Source: DAOTWP01 sp034435675 (GTDB taxonomy: Bacteria > Chloroflexota > Anaerolineae > Aggregatilineales > Phototrophicaceae). From it: DNA of 64,000 bases. Shown here piece by piece: positions 45,078 through 52,943 of this stretch; the first letter of the stretch is position 1; every line of letters starts with the position of its first letter. The position numbers and the translations under genes were made by a program. Location of the stretch: positions 1 to 64,000 of the forward strand of contig DAOTWP010000035.1 of assembly GCA_034435675.1 (NCBI GenBank), given 5' to 3'. The notes under the pieces are model-generated. The model was not told the origin of the DNA and did no database searches. It worked only from the letters and a program-made list of their open reading frames with translations.

Positions 45078-45253
45078 ATAGTCCTCGACGGTGAGGTGAT
45101 ACTGCCAGCACGACCTATCAAACCAGATATTTTAGTGCAGCAGAATGTACTGTTGCAAGAAGTGTGCCCCTGACCTCCTGCTGACTGTACTGTGCTGCTG
45201 TGCCCGGCGTGTGGTATTTTTCTGCCTGTGGCTGTACAGAGAGGGAGCATTGG

Positions 45254-46126
45254 GTGAAACGCTTACGCAGGATTAACTGGCGCATTGCTTTGTGGCGTTT
45301 TGTGCTGGAAACGGGCGGCGCGTTGATCGGCGCGCTGGGGGTGATTGTCTTTATGGCGCCCTTCAATATTGCGCCCAGCGGCGTGTCCGGTCTGGCGGTG
45401 ATCGGCAACACATTATTCGGGCTGCCGATTGGTCTGCTGATTATGCTTGGCAATGTGCCGATTCAGGTGCTGGGCTGGCGCATGTTGGGCGGCTGGCAGG
45501 TGGTGCTGCGCACGATTTATGTCGTGGCGCTCTATTCGGTGGCGATTGATGTCCTGACACCCTACTTCACAACGCCAATGAGCGATGATGTGCTGCTGAA
45601 TGCGATCTTTGGCGGGATTCTTGGGGGTATCAGCAACGGTATGGTGTACCGGGCGGGGGGGACGTTTGGCGGCACATCCACGCTGGCGTTGATCTTTCAG
45701 CGGCGTACCGGCACGCCATTGAGTACGACCTACCTGTACACGGATCTGGGGGTGATTGTGCTGGCGGGTTTTGTTTACGGTTGGGAGTCGGCGCTGTTTG
45801 CCACCGTAGCGCTGTTCATCAGCGGCATGGCAACCGATTACACGATGGAGGGTCCCAGCGTCATCCGCACGGCGACCATCGTCACCAACCAGCCCGAAGC
45901 TGTCAGCAGCGCGATTCTCAACCGGCTTCAGCGCGGGGCAACCGGCTGGCGTGGGCAGGGTATGTATACGCAGCAGGAACGCACTATCCTGTTCGTGACC
46001 ATCGCCCGTTCACAAATTGACGAACTGTGCCTGCTGGTGCGCGGGGCTGACCCGGATGCGTTTGTGGTTATTGGGCAGGGGCATGTCGCCTATGGGCAGG
46101 GCTTCCGGCAGGTGCGCGGGGAATAG
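45254..46126 (+). CDS. YitT-family membrane protein (DUF161/DUF2179)
   Basis: 290 residues with five or six membrane helices, ending in a small cytosolic domain (ATIVTNQPEAVSSAIL, GQGMYTQQERTILFVTI, DPDAFVVIGQGH), the DUF2179 signature. YitT proteins are widespread and poorly understood; a transport role is suspected. The GTG at 45254 (GGGAG 7 nt upstream) is used since the codons before it look non-coding. Confidence 0.9.
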   Translation: MKRLRRINWRIALWRFVLETGGALIGALGVIVFMAPFNIAPSGVSGLAVIGNTLFGLPIGLLIMLGNVPIQVLGWRMLGGWQVVLRTIYVVALYSVAIDVLTPYFTTPMSDDVLLNAIFGGILGGISNGMVYRAGGTFGGTSTLALIFQRRTGTPLSTTYLYTDLGVIVLAGFVYGWESALFATVALFISGMATDYTMEGPSVIRTATIVTNQPEAVSSAILNRLQRGATGWRGQGMYTQQERTILFVTIARSQIDELCLLVRGADPDAFVVIGQGHVAYGQGFRQVRGE

Positions 46127-46143
46127 CGACTGCGCGGCAAACG

Positions 46144-46176
46144 CGAAGGCACACCGAGCATAAGGGTGTGCCTTCG
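46144..46176. terminator. 12-bp perfect stem between convergent genes
   Basis: CGAAGGCACACC (46144-46155) and GGTGTGCCTTCG (46165-46176) with a 9-nt loop, between the YitT gene and the thioredoxin gene. No T-run, but it can act in both directions. Confidence 0.6.
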
Positions 46177-46242
46177 GCAGTGAGCTGTTCAGGGGCTGCG
46201 CCCGCTGTGCCTTGCGTAATAGCGCTGAGTCGGCAGAGCCAA

Positions 46243-47007
46243 TTAGTTCTGCGCAGGGCTGCCGTCGTCATCTGGCTGGGCAGGCACTTCAAAGTCAATG
46301 ATCTTGTCAATCAGTTCGCGCAGATAAGGTTCCGGCAGTGCGCCTGGCTGGCTGTAGATAATCGTGCGGTTCTTGACTGCCATCATCGTCGGAATGCTGC
46401 GAATCTGGAAGTATTGGGACAAGCCGGGGTTTTCGTCAACATTCACTTTGGCGATGCGGATTTTGCCCGCGTATTCGACGGCGAGTTTATCCAGAATGGG
46501 GGCGACCATGCGGCAGGGACCACACCACTCTGCCCAGAAATCAATCAGGACGGGCATCTCTGGGTAGTCAATCACTTCCTGCTGGAAGGTGGCATCGGTC
46601 ACGGTCATGGGCTTGTTGTTTGTGATTTGCTTGGACATCTTATCCTCTTTGATTTCAACGCCGTTGGAAGCGGCAGGCTGAGCATTTTTGACGGCGTTTT
46701 GCAGCATTTCTAGCGCCAGCGTGACATCAGTGCCCCACGGGCGTGGGCGGCGCGCCAGCGTTTCCCCATTGAACCACGCGATCAGCAGCGGTTTTTCGCC
46801 ACTATCGAAGCGCTGCGCTGCCTGCGGGTTTTGCGTAGGATCTAACCGGGCGACAACGACCTGCTGCTGTTCGCCAGCCGCCTTTTTGAAGGTAGTCGCA
46901 AAATCGCCGCGCAGTCCCTCACCGTTGGACAGCAGCAGCAGCACTGGTTTGCTGCCCGTCAGGACATTGTCCAGCGTTGCATCGTTCAGAATTGTTGGTT
47001 CCTGCAT
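46243..47007 (-). CDS. Double thioredoxin-fold protein
   Basis: 254 residues. Residues 1-105 look thioredoxin-like (KPVLLLLSNGEGLRG, VVVARLDPTQNPQAAQRFD) but have no CxxC active site. Residues about 130-240 are a canonical thioredoxin with WAEWCGPCRM and the cis-Pro in IPTMMAV. An ATG at 46638 begins the second domain and is preceded by AGAGGA at 4-nt spacing, so an ordinary one-domain thioredoxin (130 residues) could be made from the same message. Disulfide reduction is the expected reaction of the second domain. Confidence 0.88.
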   Translation of the reverse strand: MQEPTILNDATLDNVLTGSKPVLLLLSNGEGLRGDFATTFKKAAGEQQQVVVARLDPTQNPQAAQRFDSGEKPLLIAWFNGETLARRPRPWGTDVTLALEMLQNAVKNAQPAASNGVEIKEDKMSKQITNNKPMTVTDATFQQEVIDYPEMPVLIDFWAEWCGPCRMVAPILDKLAVEYAGKIRIAKVNVDENPGLSQYFQIRSIPTMMAVKNRTIIYSQPGALPEPYLRELIDKIIDFEVPAQPDDDGSPAQN

Positions 47008-47235
47008 GCTCTTTACCCTTATTCCCTCTTGTGTTTGCCCTATTGTATGGCTATAGGGGAAGCCTGGGTACGGCTAGGTGGTAATGCCAGGATCAGGCTG
47101 GCAGTGACCCCTATCCCACAGCAGTCTGTGTGCAAAACGTCTTCAAGCCATTAGACGCATTAAGTGCCAGCATCTTACGCCAGTTTATCCAGGAATTTGG
47201 CAATGCAGCGCAGTGGTTTCCCAAAATCAAAGCAC

Positions 47236-47262
47236 GGGGACAAGCGCTGCTGTGCTTGCCCC
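47236..47262. terminator. Hairpin next to the membrane protein gene
   Basis: GGGGACAAGC (47236-47245) pairs with GCTTGCCCC (47254-47262) except for one bulged A. It stands 34 bp beyond the stop codon of the multi-TM protein of the cytochrome operon. Confidence 0.45.
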
Positions 47263-47295
47263 CTGTATAGGCGTCAGCTATCCCAGCGGGCGCTG

Positions 47296-48303
47296 TTATT
47301 CAGCCGATGGTGCTGCTTCCGGGAGGGTGTCTGTGCTTGGTGCGGCTGGCAGCGCCGGGTATTCAACTGTTTCTGCGCCGATCATCGTAATCAGCCCGAA
47401 AGTGCCCACCAGCGCAAACAGCATCGGTGCCATCACAGGCGCGCCGCGTACAAAGCGCTCCAGTTGAATGCCCGCGCCGCCTTCCGGCAGGTCAGCGTTG
47501 ATATGCAGCCCCAGCCCCAGTACCCCCATACCGACCATCAGCAGCATTGTCCAGAAGAAGATGAAGTAATCCGCCTCGTGGTGTTCATGATAGATCGCCA
47601 TGACAGTCGTGGCGATGCTGCCAAACAGCCCCAGCACAACCGGAATCCAGACAAAGACACTGGTATAGCCGGTCCGCCCATGATCCAGAAACGCGCTCAG
47701 CGTTGCCGCGAACAGCCCCAGCGCCACCAGCCACAGAAACTGGCGTGTCTGGGTCATCGGGGCGCGGAAACTGATTACGCCCGGCAGGGTTAATCTGCCG
47801 GTTTCCGGGCGGGTATCTTCCAGCACGGCAATGATCGCCAGCAGCCCCACACCGGCAAACGACAGCGGACCGGCAATCGGTGGGGCATAGACCAGCCATT
47901 CCCACTGGAGACCCTGCGCTGCCAGCGCGCCGGAAGGGATCGCGCGGGTCCAGTGAAATGCCGAACCGATGACGCCGACGGCAATGCTCGCCAGGGCGAT
48001 GCCGATAATCATCAGCGTTGAGACGAGCGCAGTCCCACGCCACAGCCGCAGCAGCAGTGCCCCCAGCAGAGTCAGCCCGAAAACAGGACCGGACACCACC
48101 GGGATGAATTCCATCGGTTTGACATCGCCGCTGATCAGATGCGCCAGATAAGTCTCGACGCCCAGTCCGATCAGCATCAGGGCGACCATCAGCAGCAGCA
48201 GGTCATTGCGGGTGACCGGCAGCCAGAATTCGCCAATGCCCGGAATGCGCGTGCGGGGACGGTTGGCATGTACCGTGCGTGGGGTCACTGCTTCTGATGG
48301 CAT
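47296..48303 (-). CDS. Multi-TM membrane protein of the octaheme cytochrome operon
   Basis: 335 residues with about eight membrane helices. Histidines cluster at helix ends and in YHEHHEADYF, which could bind heme b or face a quinone site, but no known cytochrome b or NrfD signature is certain. It follows the octaheme cytochrome gene after 3 bp and ends the operon. A plausible role is the membrane partner passing electrons between the quinone pool and the cytochrome; this is inference from position. Confidence 0.7.
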   Translation of the reverse strand: MPSEAVTPRTVHANRPRTRIPGIGEFWLPVTRNDLLLLMVALMLIGLGVETYLAHLISGDVKPMEFIPVVSGPVFGLTLLGALLLRLWRGTALVSTLMIIGIALASIAVGVIGSAFHWTRAIPSGALAAQGLQWEWLVYAPPIAGPLSFAGVGLLAIIAVLEDTRPETGRLTLPGVISFRAPMTQTRQFLWLVALGLFAATLSAFLDHGRTGYTSVFVWIPVVLGLFGSIATTVMAIYHEHHEADYFIFFWTMLLMVGMGVLGLGLHINADLPEGGAGIQLERFVRGAPVMAPMLFALVGTFGLITMIGAETVEYPALPAAPSTDTLPEAAPSAE

Positions 48304-48306
48304 CCG

Positions 48307-48867
48307 TTACTGCCCTTCTTCTGCGCTGCCGATGAGGATGCGCACTGCTGTAATTGATGGGAATCCTTCCGGCAGTTCCAGCGGGGGCAACCCGGCGGCA
48401 ACCAGCTTTTCATCAACCAGCACGCGCAGTTCCGCCAAATCCTGAAGAATTTCGTAGATGCCGTGCCACTGCGCCCAGTCCGCACCCTGCATCCACACGC
48501 CCGATTTTGCAGTGCGCCCGAAGTGGTGCCAGAGTTCGTAGTAAACATAATCAATCGGCTCATCGAATGGCGCGGGGGTTAGCAGCCCGTTGTCGATCAA
48601 TGGCTGCATCATCAGATCCGACGCGATGATGAACTCGTTGACCGTCATCGTGGCGGCGTCAGCAGCGACATAGAAATCTTCGATGAAACTGTCTGAATGA
48701 CAGGCGCGGCAGACGTTCTGCATGCGCAGGCGGTTTTCGGCAAAGTTGGGGCGCTGCGTGGTGATCGGCGCTGCCAGATACCAGCCCAGACGATCCCCGA
48801 CATCGTGGGTAGTGGGCGATAAGCCAAACCCGCTGAAGTGGCACGTTGCACAGGTGGCGGCAGGCAT
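48307..48867 (-). CDS. C-terminal open frame of the octaheme cytochrome
   Basis: From the first in-frame ATG this frame encodes 186 residues with CATCH and CRACH heme sites and a WHG-containing segment. The frame actually stays open up to about 49,008, where it also gives CNNCH. It is therefore most likely the second half of the frameshifted gene described at 48,307-49,676. Confidence 0.6.
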   Translation of the reverse strand: MPAATCATCHFSGFGLSPTTHDVGDRLGWYLAAPITTQRPNFAENRLRMQNVCRACHSDSFIEDFYVAADAATMTVNEFIIASDLMMQPLIDNGLLTPAPFDEPIDYVYYELWHHFGRTAKSGVWMQGADWAQWHGIYEILQDLAELRVLVDEKLVAAGLPPLELPEGFPSITAVRILIGSAEEGQ

Positions 48868-48923
48868 GTCAACCGTGGTCAGCGTGCCCGGTTCGGCTTC
48901 CCAGTTCCAGTCGTCGCCGCCGG

Positions 48924-49676
48924 TCAGGTAGGCGATGCCGTGCGGGCTTTCAACATAGATTTCCCACTGCGGATGGTCGGGACCGATATGACAGTTGTTA
49001 CAGGTTTCGGGCGGCGGACCTGTTCGAGGCTGAATTCATGGCGCAGGTGACACGCGGTACAGTCGCCTACAGAACCGTCCGGGGCAGGCGCGCCGACATC
49101 GTGACACGATTCGCAGGAGAAGCGCGTGAACTCGTCACCTTCCATCGCGTGAATCGCATTGCGTGCGCTGGTTCGCCCTGTGGGATCAGCGCCGCCTTCG
49201 GGGATTGACTGGTACAGCGCCTGCTGCTCTTCCGTCAGCCCCGCGCTGCCAGCATAGGCAACATAGGAGGGCAGTCCGTGCCGGCTGAGGTTGAACTGCT
49301 GCACCTGTTCGCGATGACAGTCTTCACACATCGCTGACGAGGAATTGGTCAGCACCCAGTAGTCCTGCTCAGGATGCTGCACCGCGCCCGGATAATCTGC
49401 ATCAACCAGATGGCAGTTGGAACAGGTGACATTGCCAGTGTAGTGGTCACTCAATGCATACTGGTTGACAATGCCCGGCGTCTGATCTGTGTGGCAGACC
49501 ACACATTCGTCGGTAGAGTTGGCAATCTGTGCTGCCAGCACGATATTCGACGGTGGCAGATTGCCCTGGGCGAAACCGCTGCTGGTAAATGCCAGCAGCA
49601 GCCCGGCTGTGACCAGAATGACCCCGGTCAGCAGCGCTGCGGTAATCAAAAGTCGTGTTCGTTTAACAACCCGCAT
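48924..49676 (-). CDS. N-terminal open frame of the octaheme cytochrome
   Basis: 250 codons with a membrane signal anchor and five CxxCH motifs. The last 27 residues after RRP (from 49,007 down) look out of frame and carry no heme site, which marks the frameshift. Confidence 0.6.
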   Translation of the reverse strand: MRVVKRTRLLITAALLTGVILVTAGLLLAFTSSGFAQGNLPPSNIVLAAQIANSTDECVVCHTDQTPGIVNQYALSDHYTGNVTCSNCHLVDADYPGAVQHPEQDYWVLTNSSSAMCEDCHREQVQQFNLSRHGLPSYVAYAGSAGLTEEQQALYQSIPEGGADPTGRTSARNAIHAMEGDEFTRFSCESCHDVGAPAPDGSVGDCTACHLRHEFSLEQVRRPKPVTTVISVPTIRSGKSMLKARTASPT

Positions 49677-50160
49677 CTAATTCCTCCTTTCGAATTCCTA
49701 AACAGTTCCTACTGGATGCTGCTGGTGCGGCTTCCTGATCGACGGGCGGACGAAGCGCAAAGACAAACTGCGCGACGGCAAGGCGTTCGTCTGCGCTCAG
49801 CACCGCGCCCCACGGCGGCATCAGGCGTTCCAGACGTCCATCCGTCACGACAGCAAGAATGGTGTCAACACTATGGACACTCATCGTGCCGGGATTGGTG
49901 AAATCAGGAATGTCGATGATTTGCCCGGTGAGCACAGTGGCGCCATCACCCCGCCCGGTGAACCCGTGACAGGCGGCACAGTTTTGCACATAAATGCGCC
50001 CGCCTGGGGTTTCAAGGTGCGCGGGGTTTGGCGGCTCAGTTGGGGCAAAGGTAGGGCGTGGGACAACACTGGCAACAATGCGCGGCTCATCCGCCAGCCC
50101 GCCACAGGCGGAAACCAGCAGCACAACCAGCAGCACCGCCTGAGTAAAGCGAAATTCCAT
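49663..50160 (-). CDS. Monoheme cytochrome c lipoprotein
   Basis: 165 residues. The signal peptide ends in a lipobox (LLVSAC), followed by a Pro-rich spacer and a class I cytochrome c domain with YVQNCAACHG (heme site) and MPPWG (likely Met axial ligand). It is first in the operon with the octaheme cytochrome and the multi-TM protein and probably shuttles electrons at the membrane surface. The ATG at 50160 is preceded by AGGT. An upstream ATG, 18 codons earlier, would add non-signal sequence. Its C-terminus overlaps the octaheme start. Confidence 0.88.
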   Translation of the reverse strand: MEFRFTQAVLLVVLLVSACGGLADEPRIVASVVPRPTFAPTEPPNPAHLETPGGRIYVQNCAACHGFTGRGDGATVLTGQIIDIPDFTNPGTMSVHSVDTILAVVTDGRLERLMPPWGAVLSADERLAVAQFVFALRPPVDQEAAPAASSRNCLGIRKEELDAGC

Positions 50161-50223
50161 GTTTGAACCTGCGATGTTATACTGCGAATACACACAGGCT
50201 AGCCGCAAGCGCACAGCGGCTCT

Positions 50224-50237
50224 TTGATGTAGATCAA
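50224..50237. promoter_or_regulatory. FNR-type binding site (TTGAT-N4-ATCAA)
   Basis: TTGATGTAGATCAA is a perfect match to the FNR/NNR/Dnr half-sites with a 4-nt spacer. It lies 63 bp upstream of the monoheme cytochrome ATG and 275 bp before the divergent Crp/Fnr gene. Class II activation of the cytochrome operon would fit if transcription starts near 50,189 (inference). Confidence 0.75.
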
Positions 50238-50321
50238 GTTTGTATGCAGATTTGGCAGTTTGTCATTAAATGAGCATGACATTTGTCACGTCTTGCGCTG
50301 CCGGCAAGGGACAGTTGAACC

Positions 50322-50335
50322 GTGACAGAGGTCAC
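50322..50335. promoter_or_regulatory. CRP-like palindrome (GTGAC-N4-GTCAC)
   Basis: GTGACAGAGGTCAC is a perfect palindrome whose core GTGA-N6-TCAC equals the CRP consensus. It is in the same divergent region and may serve autoregulation. Confidence 0.55.
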
Positions 50336-50393
50336 TAAAGCTCTGATTCTGGTGCGTTAGTTGGTTGATGGTTTGTTTTGTGCATCGTTTGCC

Positions 50394-50463
50394 AAGCCAA
50401 AGTGCGAAATTCGCCCACCTAACGCTGGAACTGCACAGGCGCACTTTGGGGCAGCCACATGAA
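50394..50463 (+). repeat. Leader repeat element, copy 1
   Basis: About 70 bp beginning AAGCCAAAGTGCGAAATTCG. It matches 54,851-54,921 with about ten mismatches and one 1-nt gap, and weaker similarity runs on to about 50,502. CAAAGTGCG can pair with CGCACTTTG inside it. It ends 48 bp before the Crp/Fnr start codon. Confidence 0.75.
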
Positions 50464-50511
50464 GCGGTTTGGTAGATTGAATACGGTTGGTGGCTTAGAT
50501 GGAGCGCGGGT

Positions 50512-51228
50512 ATGAAGCGAGTGTACGAGAGTCCTGACCTGAGTCAATGCGCAGTGTTTGCTCGATTGGACTCCCCGGTGCTGGCTGCGTTACAGGAAAT
50601 TGCCCGGATTTATACACTTGAGAATCGGGAGTTGTTATTCCGGGAGCAGGATACAGCCCATTCGTTTTATATCCTCGTCCGGGGTGGTATCCGTTTGTTG
50701 GAAAACACGCCAGACGGGCAGTGCGTGACGATCAAGGTCTATGGACCGGGGGACTGCTTTGGGCTGTTGGCAGTTGCGGGCGGTTACCCCCACCCCAGCA
50801 GCGCAGAGGCAATTGCCGAGAGTGTTGTTATCAGCATCATGGGGCATGCCGCGCGTGAGGTCATGCTGACGTATCCGCAGTTTGCGCTGCAGGTGCTGGA
50901 TGTACTGGTGAGCCATGTTCATCATGCGCACGGGCGTGTGCGGCAGATGATGGCAGAACGAGTCGAACAGCGGTTGGCGCGCGCGCTGCTGCACTATGGC
51001 AGCAAATTCGGGCAAGCGGCTGGCAGTGTCATTGTGATTGAAATGGCGCTGACGCAGCAGGATATGGCGCAGTTTGCCGGGACGAGTGTCGAGACGGTTA
51101 ACCGCACGCTAAAAACATGGCAGGAACGCGGCTGGATTCGCGCCGCTCGCCAGCGCATTGACATTACTGATGCGGATGCCCTAAACCGCCTTGCCGAGCA
51201 GGATGAAACCCTGACGATGGCGGGCTGA
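50512..51228 (+). CDS. Crp/Fnr-family transcriptional regulator
   Basis: 238 residues. Residues about 15-125 form the cyclic-nucleotide-binding fold (DTAHSFYILVRGGIRLL, YGPGDCFG). The C-terminal helix-turn-helix is LTQQDMAQFAGTSVETVNRTLKTW. The recognition helix has Glu and Arg in the E-x2-N-R arrangement, close to the E-x2-S-R of FNR, in keeping with TGA-type half-sites. It lacks the N-terminal cysteine cluster of oxygen-sensing FNR, so the signal may be NO, heme or a nucleotide. GGAG before the ATG supports the start. It is divergent from the cytochrome operon. Confidence 0.93.
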   Translation: MKRVYESPDLSQCAVFARLDSPVLAALQEIARIYTLENRELLFREQDTAHSFYILVRGGIRLLENTPDGQCVTIKVYGPGDCFGLLAVAGGYPHPSSAEAIAESVVISIMGHAAREVMLTYPQFALQVLDVLVSHVHHAHGRVRQMMAERVEQRLARALLHYGSKFGQAAGSVIVIEMALTQQDMAQFAGTSVETVNRTLKTWQERGWIRAARQRIDITDADALNRLAEQDETLTMAG

Positions 51229-51268
51229 TCGCTCGCAGGGCACTACCGGTTTCAGCCACGCGAGTGTT

Positions 51269-51883
51269 TCAGCGGCGGCGCAGGCGCGCCAGCATGACCA
51301 GCCCTGCGCTGAGCGATGGCAGCAGCGCCCACAACCACGCCAGGTCACGCCGCAGCGGGGGCAGCGCCACTGCATCGTCAGGTTGAATGTCCAGCCGCAT
51401 CATGGTCAGGCGTGGGGCGATGGCAGGCAGGGTGCGCGGGGTGATTGTTTCACCGGGGTGTTCCTGCGCCATCAATTCGTTGTACACACGCGGCAAACGG
51501 CGGCGGAACAGGTGCAGGGCGCTCAGCGCTTCTGCCGGGTTTTCGACTGGTTCTGCCCGCGCGTTCAGCACGCGCCCGCCAATGCGCAGGGTCGCCGCCG
51601 GATTTGCCAGCAGGTTGTTATACCACTGCGGATTTTTGCCGCGCAAAGACAGTACATAAACTTTGCTGCCGTGCTGGCGGAACTCAACCGGCACATGGCG
51701 CGGTTGTCCGCTTTTGCGCCCCTGAGTGGTTAGCACCATGATGTTCAGGCGTTGCAGCACTCCGCCCAGTCCGAGGCGGTAAAGCGCCATCGAAAAAGAG
51801 CGCGGTGCGCGGCGCAGCCTGTGTTCGCGGAGTTGTGCGGCAGCGGTGTTGAGTTCAGTCCGGGTCGAGTCAATTGTCTGCAT
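51269..51883 (-). CDS. Nitroreductase-like deazaflavin-dependent reductase (DDN family)
   Basis: 204 residues. LTTQGRKSGQPRHVPVEF and VYVLSLRGKNPQWYNNLLANP are the signature of the F420/DDN (DUF385) family, which uses F420H2 or related cofactors to reduce quinones or nitro groups. A C-terminal hydrophobic segment (WLWALLPSLSAGLVML) may anchor it to the membrane. No strong ribosome-binding site is seen before the ATG. No F420 biosynthesis gene is in the window. Confidence 0.85.
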   Translation of the reverse strand: MQTIDSTRTELNTAAAQLREHRLRRAPRSFSMALYRLGLGGVLQRLNIMVLTTQGRKSGQPRHVPVEFRQHGSKVYVLSLRGKNPQWYNNLLANPAATLRIGGRVLNARAEPVENPAEALSALHLFRRRLPRVYNELMAQEHPGETITPRTLPAIAPRLTMMRLDIQPDDAVALPPLRRDLAWLWALLPSLSAGLVMLARLRRR

Positions 51884-52373
51884 GGTGGTTCAATTCGCAA
51901 ATACTCGGGGGGTTGAAAGTGATTTCTGTTCAGGAAAGGCGTCATCACCCCCGTGATCTGCGCCGCCGTAAGTGCCTATTTGTGCCTCTGGTTCTCGTTT
52001 CCTGCGCCGCATTACGCGCTGCCCCAACCGTTAGCGGTGGGGAGGCGTGGGTTCAGCGTCGATTCTGCACAATTGCCACAGATGTATTATAAAACAGAAA
52101 AAGCCGCTGAGGACGGATACTCGCTGAAATTTTCCCTAAAATGGCATCGCGCTGCGGGCGAAATTTTTCCCCAATTTTGTGGGGTTATGTGCAGTGTTAA
52201 TAGATCAATGGTGGTACAATCCCTGCAATGGGCAATAATTAAAACAATCACCATTACAGCAGGATGTGATACTGCATTATTGTTGACAGGACTGCCAACG
52301 CGCTGGTTGCTGACGCAGGATGCAAATTACTGAAGTGTTCCGACGCCACAGCGTTCAGGGAGATTGAAGCGCG
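51884..52373. other. 490-bp region without a supported gene
   Basis: An open frame at 51,953-52,333 has atypical composition and no homology-like motifs, so it is not called. The right part is more AT-rich and contains a TACAAT-like -10 box at 52,215-52,220, which could serve the pseudo-GTPase gene. Confidence 0.5.
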
Positions 52374-52928
52374 ATGTTACGGGAACAGGATGTTGCGAGA
52401 GTGCCTCCACAATCGGCGTTGACCGTCCTGAATATTTATGTGCTGGGGCTTTTTAGTTCTGGCACGGAAGGTTTTATCAAGACCATCAGCCAGCATGTTC
52501 AACTGCGCGGTACTGCTCCCGGCGAGTGGCTGCATGGCTGGCTGCCGATTGATGAACAGCATGCCGTGCATTTCCGCAAGCCCCCCACCCCGCGCCGCTA
52601 TGATTTCCTGTGGATGCGCGATTTGATGTCCAATACGCGCAACGCTGACGGCTTCATTATCCTGATGGACAGCACCCGACCGAAATTTTTTGGCGAATTC
52701 CTGAGCATTCTGTACCTGACGCACGGTTATCACCCCGGGGTGCCGATTGTGGTCGGCGCGAACATGCAGGACAAACGTAATGCATGGTCGGCGCACGATA
52801 TCCAGTTGGGGCTGAGCATCTCACCGGATATTCCTGTACTGCCCTGCGTTGCCAGCCACCGCGAGTCGGTCAAGAATGTGCTGCTGTGGCTGCTCTACCG
52901 CATTTACGGCATCGAACAGCCGCAATAG
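52374..52928 (+). CDS. MglA-like pseudo-GTPase
   Basis: 184 residues. The Ras/MglA-like order is kept: strand 1 (LNIYVLGLFSSGTEGFIKTI), RRYDFLWMRDLM in place of the usual switch II, GFIILMDSTRP, and VVGANMQDK. Yet the P-loop Lys is absent (SGTEGF instead of AGKTTF), the DxxG/GTPGQ motif is replaced by Pro/Arg residues, and the NKxD motif reads NMQD. It should not bind GTP in the usual way. Its role may be structural or regulatory, for instance with the roadblock protein at 7,551 (inference). Confidence 0.78.
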   Translation: MLREQDVARVPPQSALTVLNIYVLGLFSSGTEGFIKTISQHVQLRGTAPGEWLHGWLPIDEQHAVHFRKPPTPRRYDFLWMRDLMSNTRNADGFIILMDSTRPKFFGEFLSILYLTHGYHPGVPIVVGANMQDKRNAWSAHDIQLGLSISPDIPVLPCVASHRESVKNVLLWLLYRIYGIEQPQ

Positions 52929-52943
52929 TGGCTGCCAATCGCG

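Larger units (their letters stand above)
48307..49676 (-). pseudogene. Octaheme cytochrome c, HAO superfamily, split by a frameshift
   Basis: Two minus-strand frames join at about 49,008-49,011. The first (49676 down) has a signal anchor and five CxxCH sites (CVVCH, CSNCH, CEDCH, CESCH, CTACH). The second has three (CNNCH, CATCH, CRACH) and an ELWHHFGR...WAQWHGIYEI region. Adding one base gives about 456 residues with eight hemes, the hallmark of the hydroxylamine oxidoreductase (HAO) superfamily. AAGGAGG 6 nt before the ATG is a near-perfect ribosome-binding site. The gene overlaps the monoheme cytochrome gene by 14 bp. HAO relatives oxidise hydroxylamine/hydrazine or reduce nitrite; direction cannot be told from sequence. 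The frameshift may be real or an assembly error. Confidence 0.85.

Noticed and set aside
51953..52333. 126-codon plus-strand open frame
   Set aside because: No ribosome-binding site, no motif and mixed composition; treated as non-coding.
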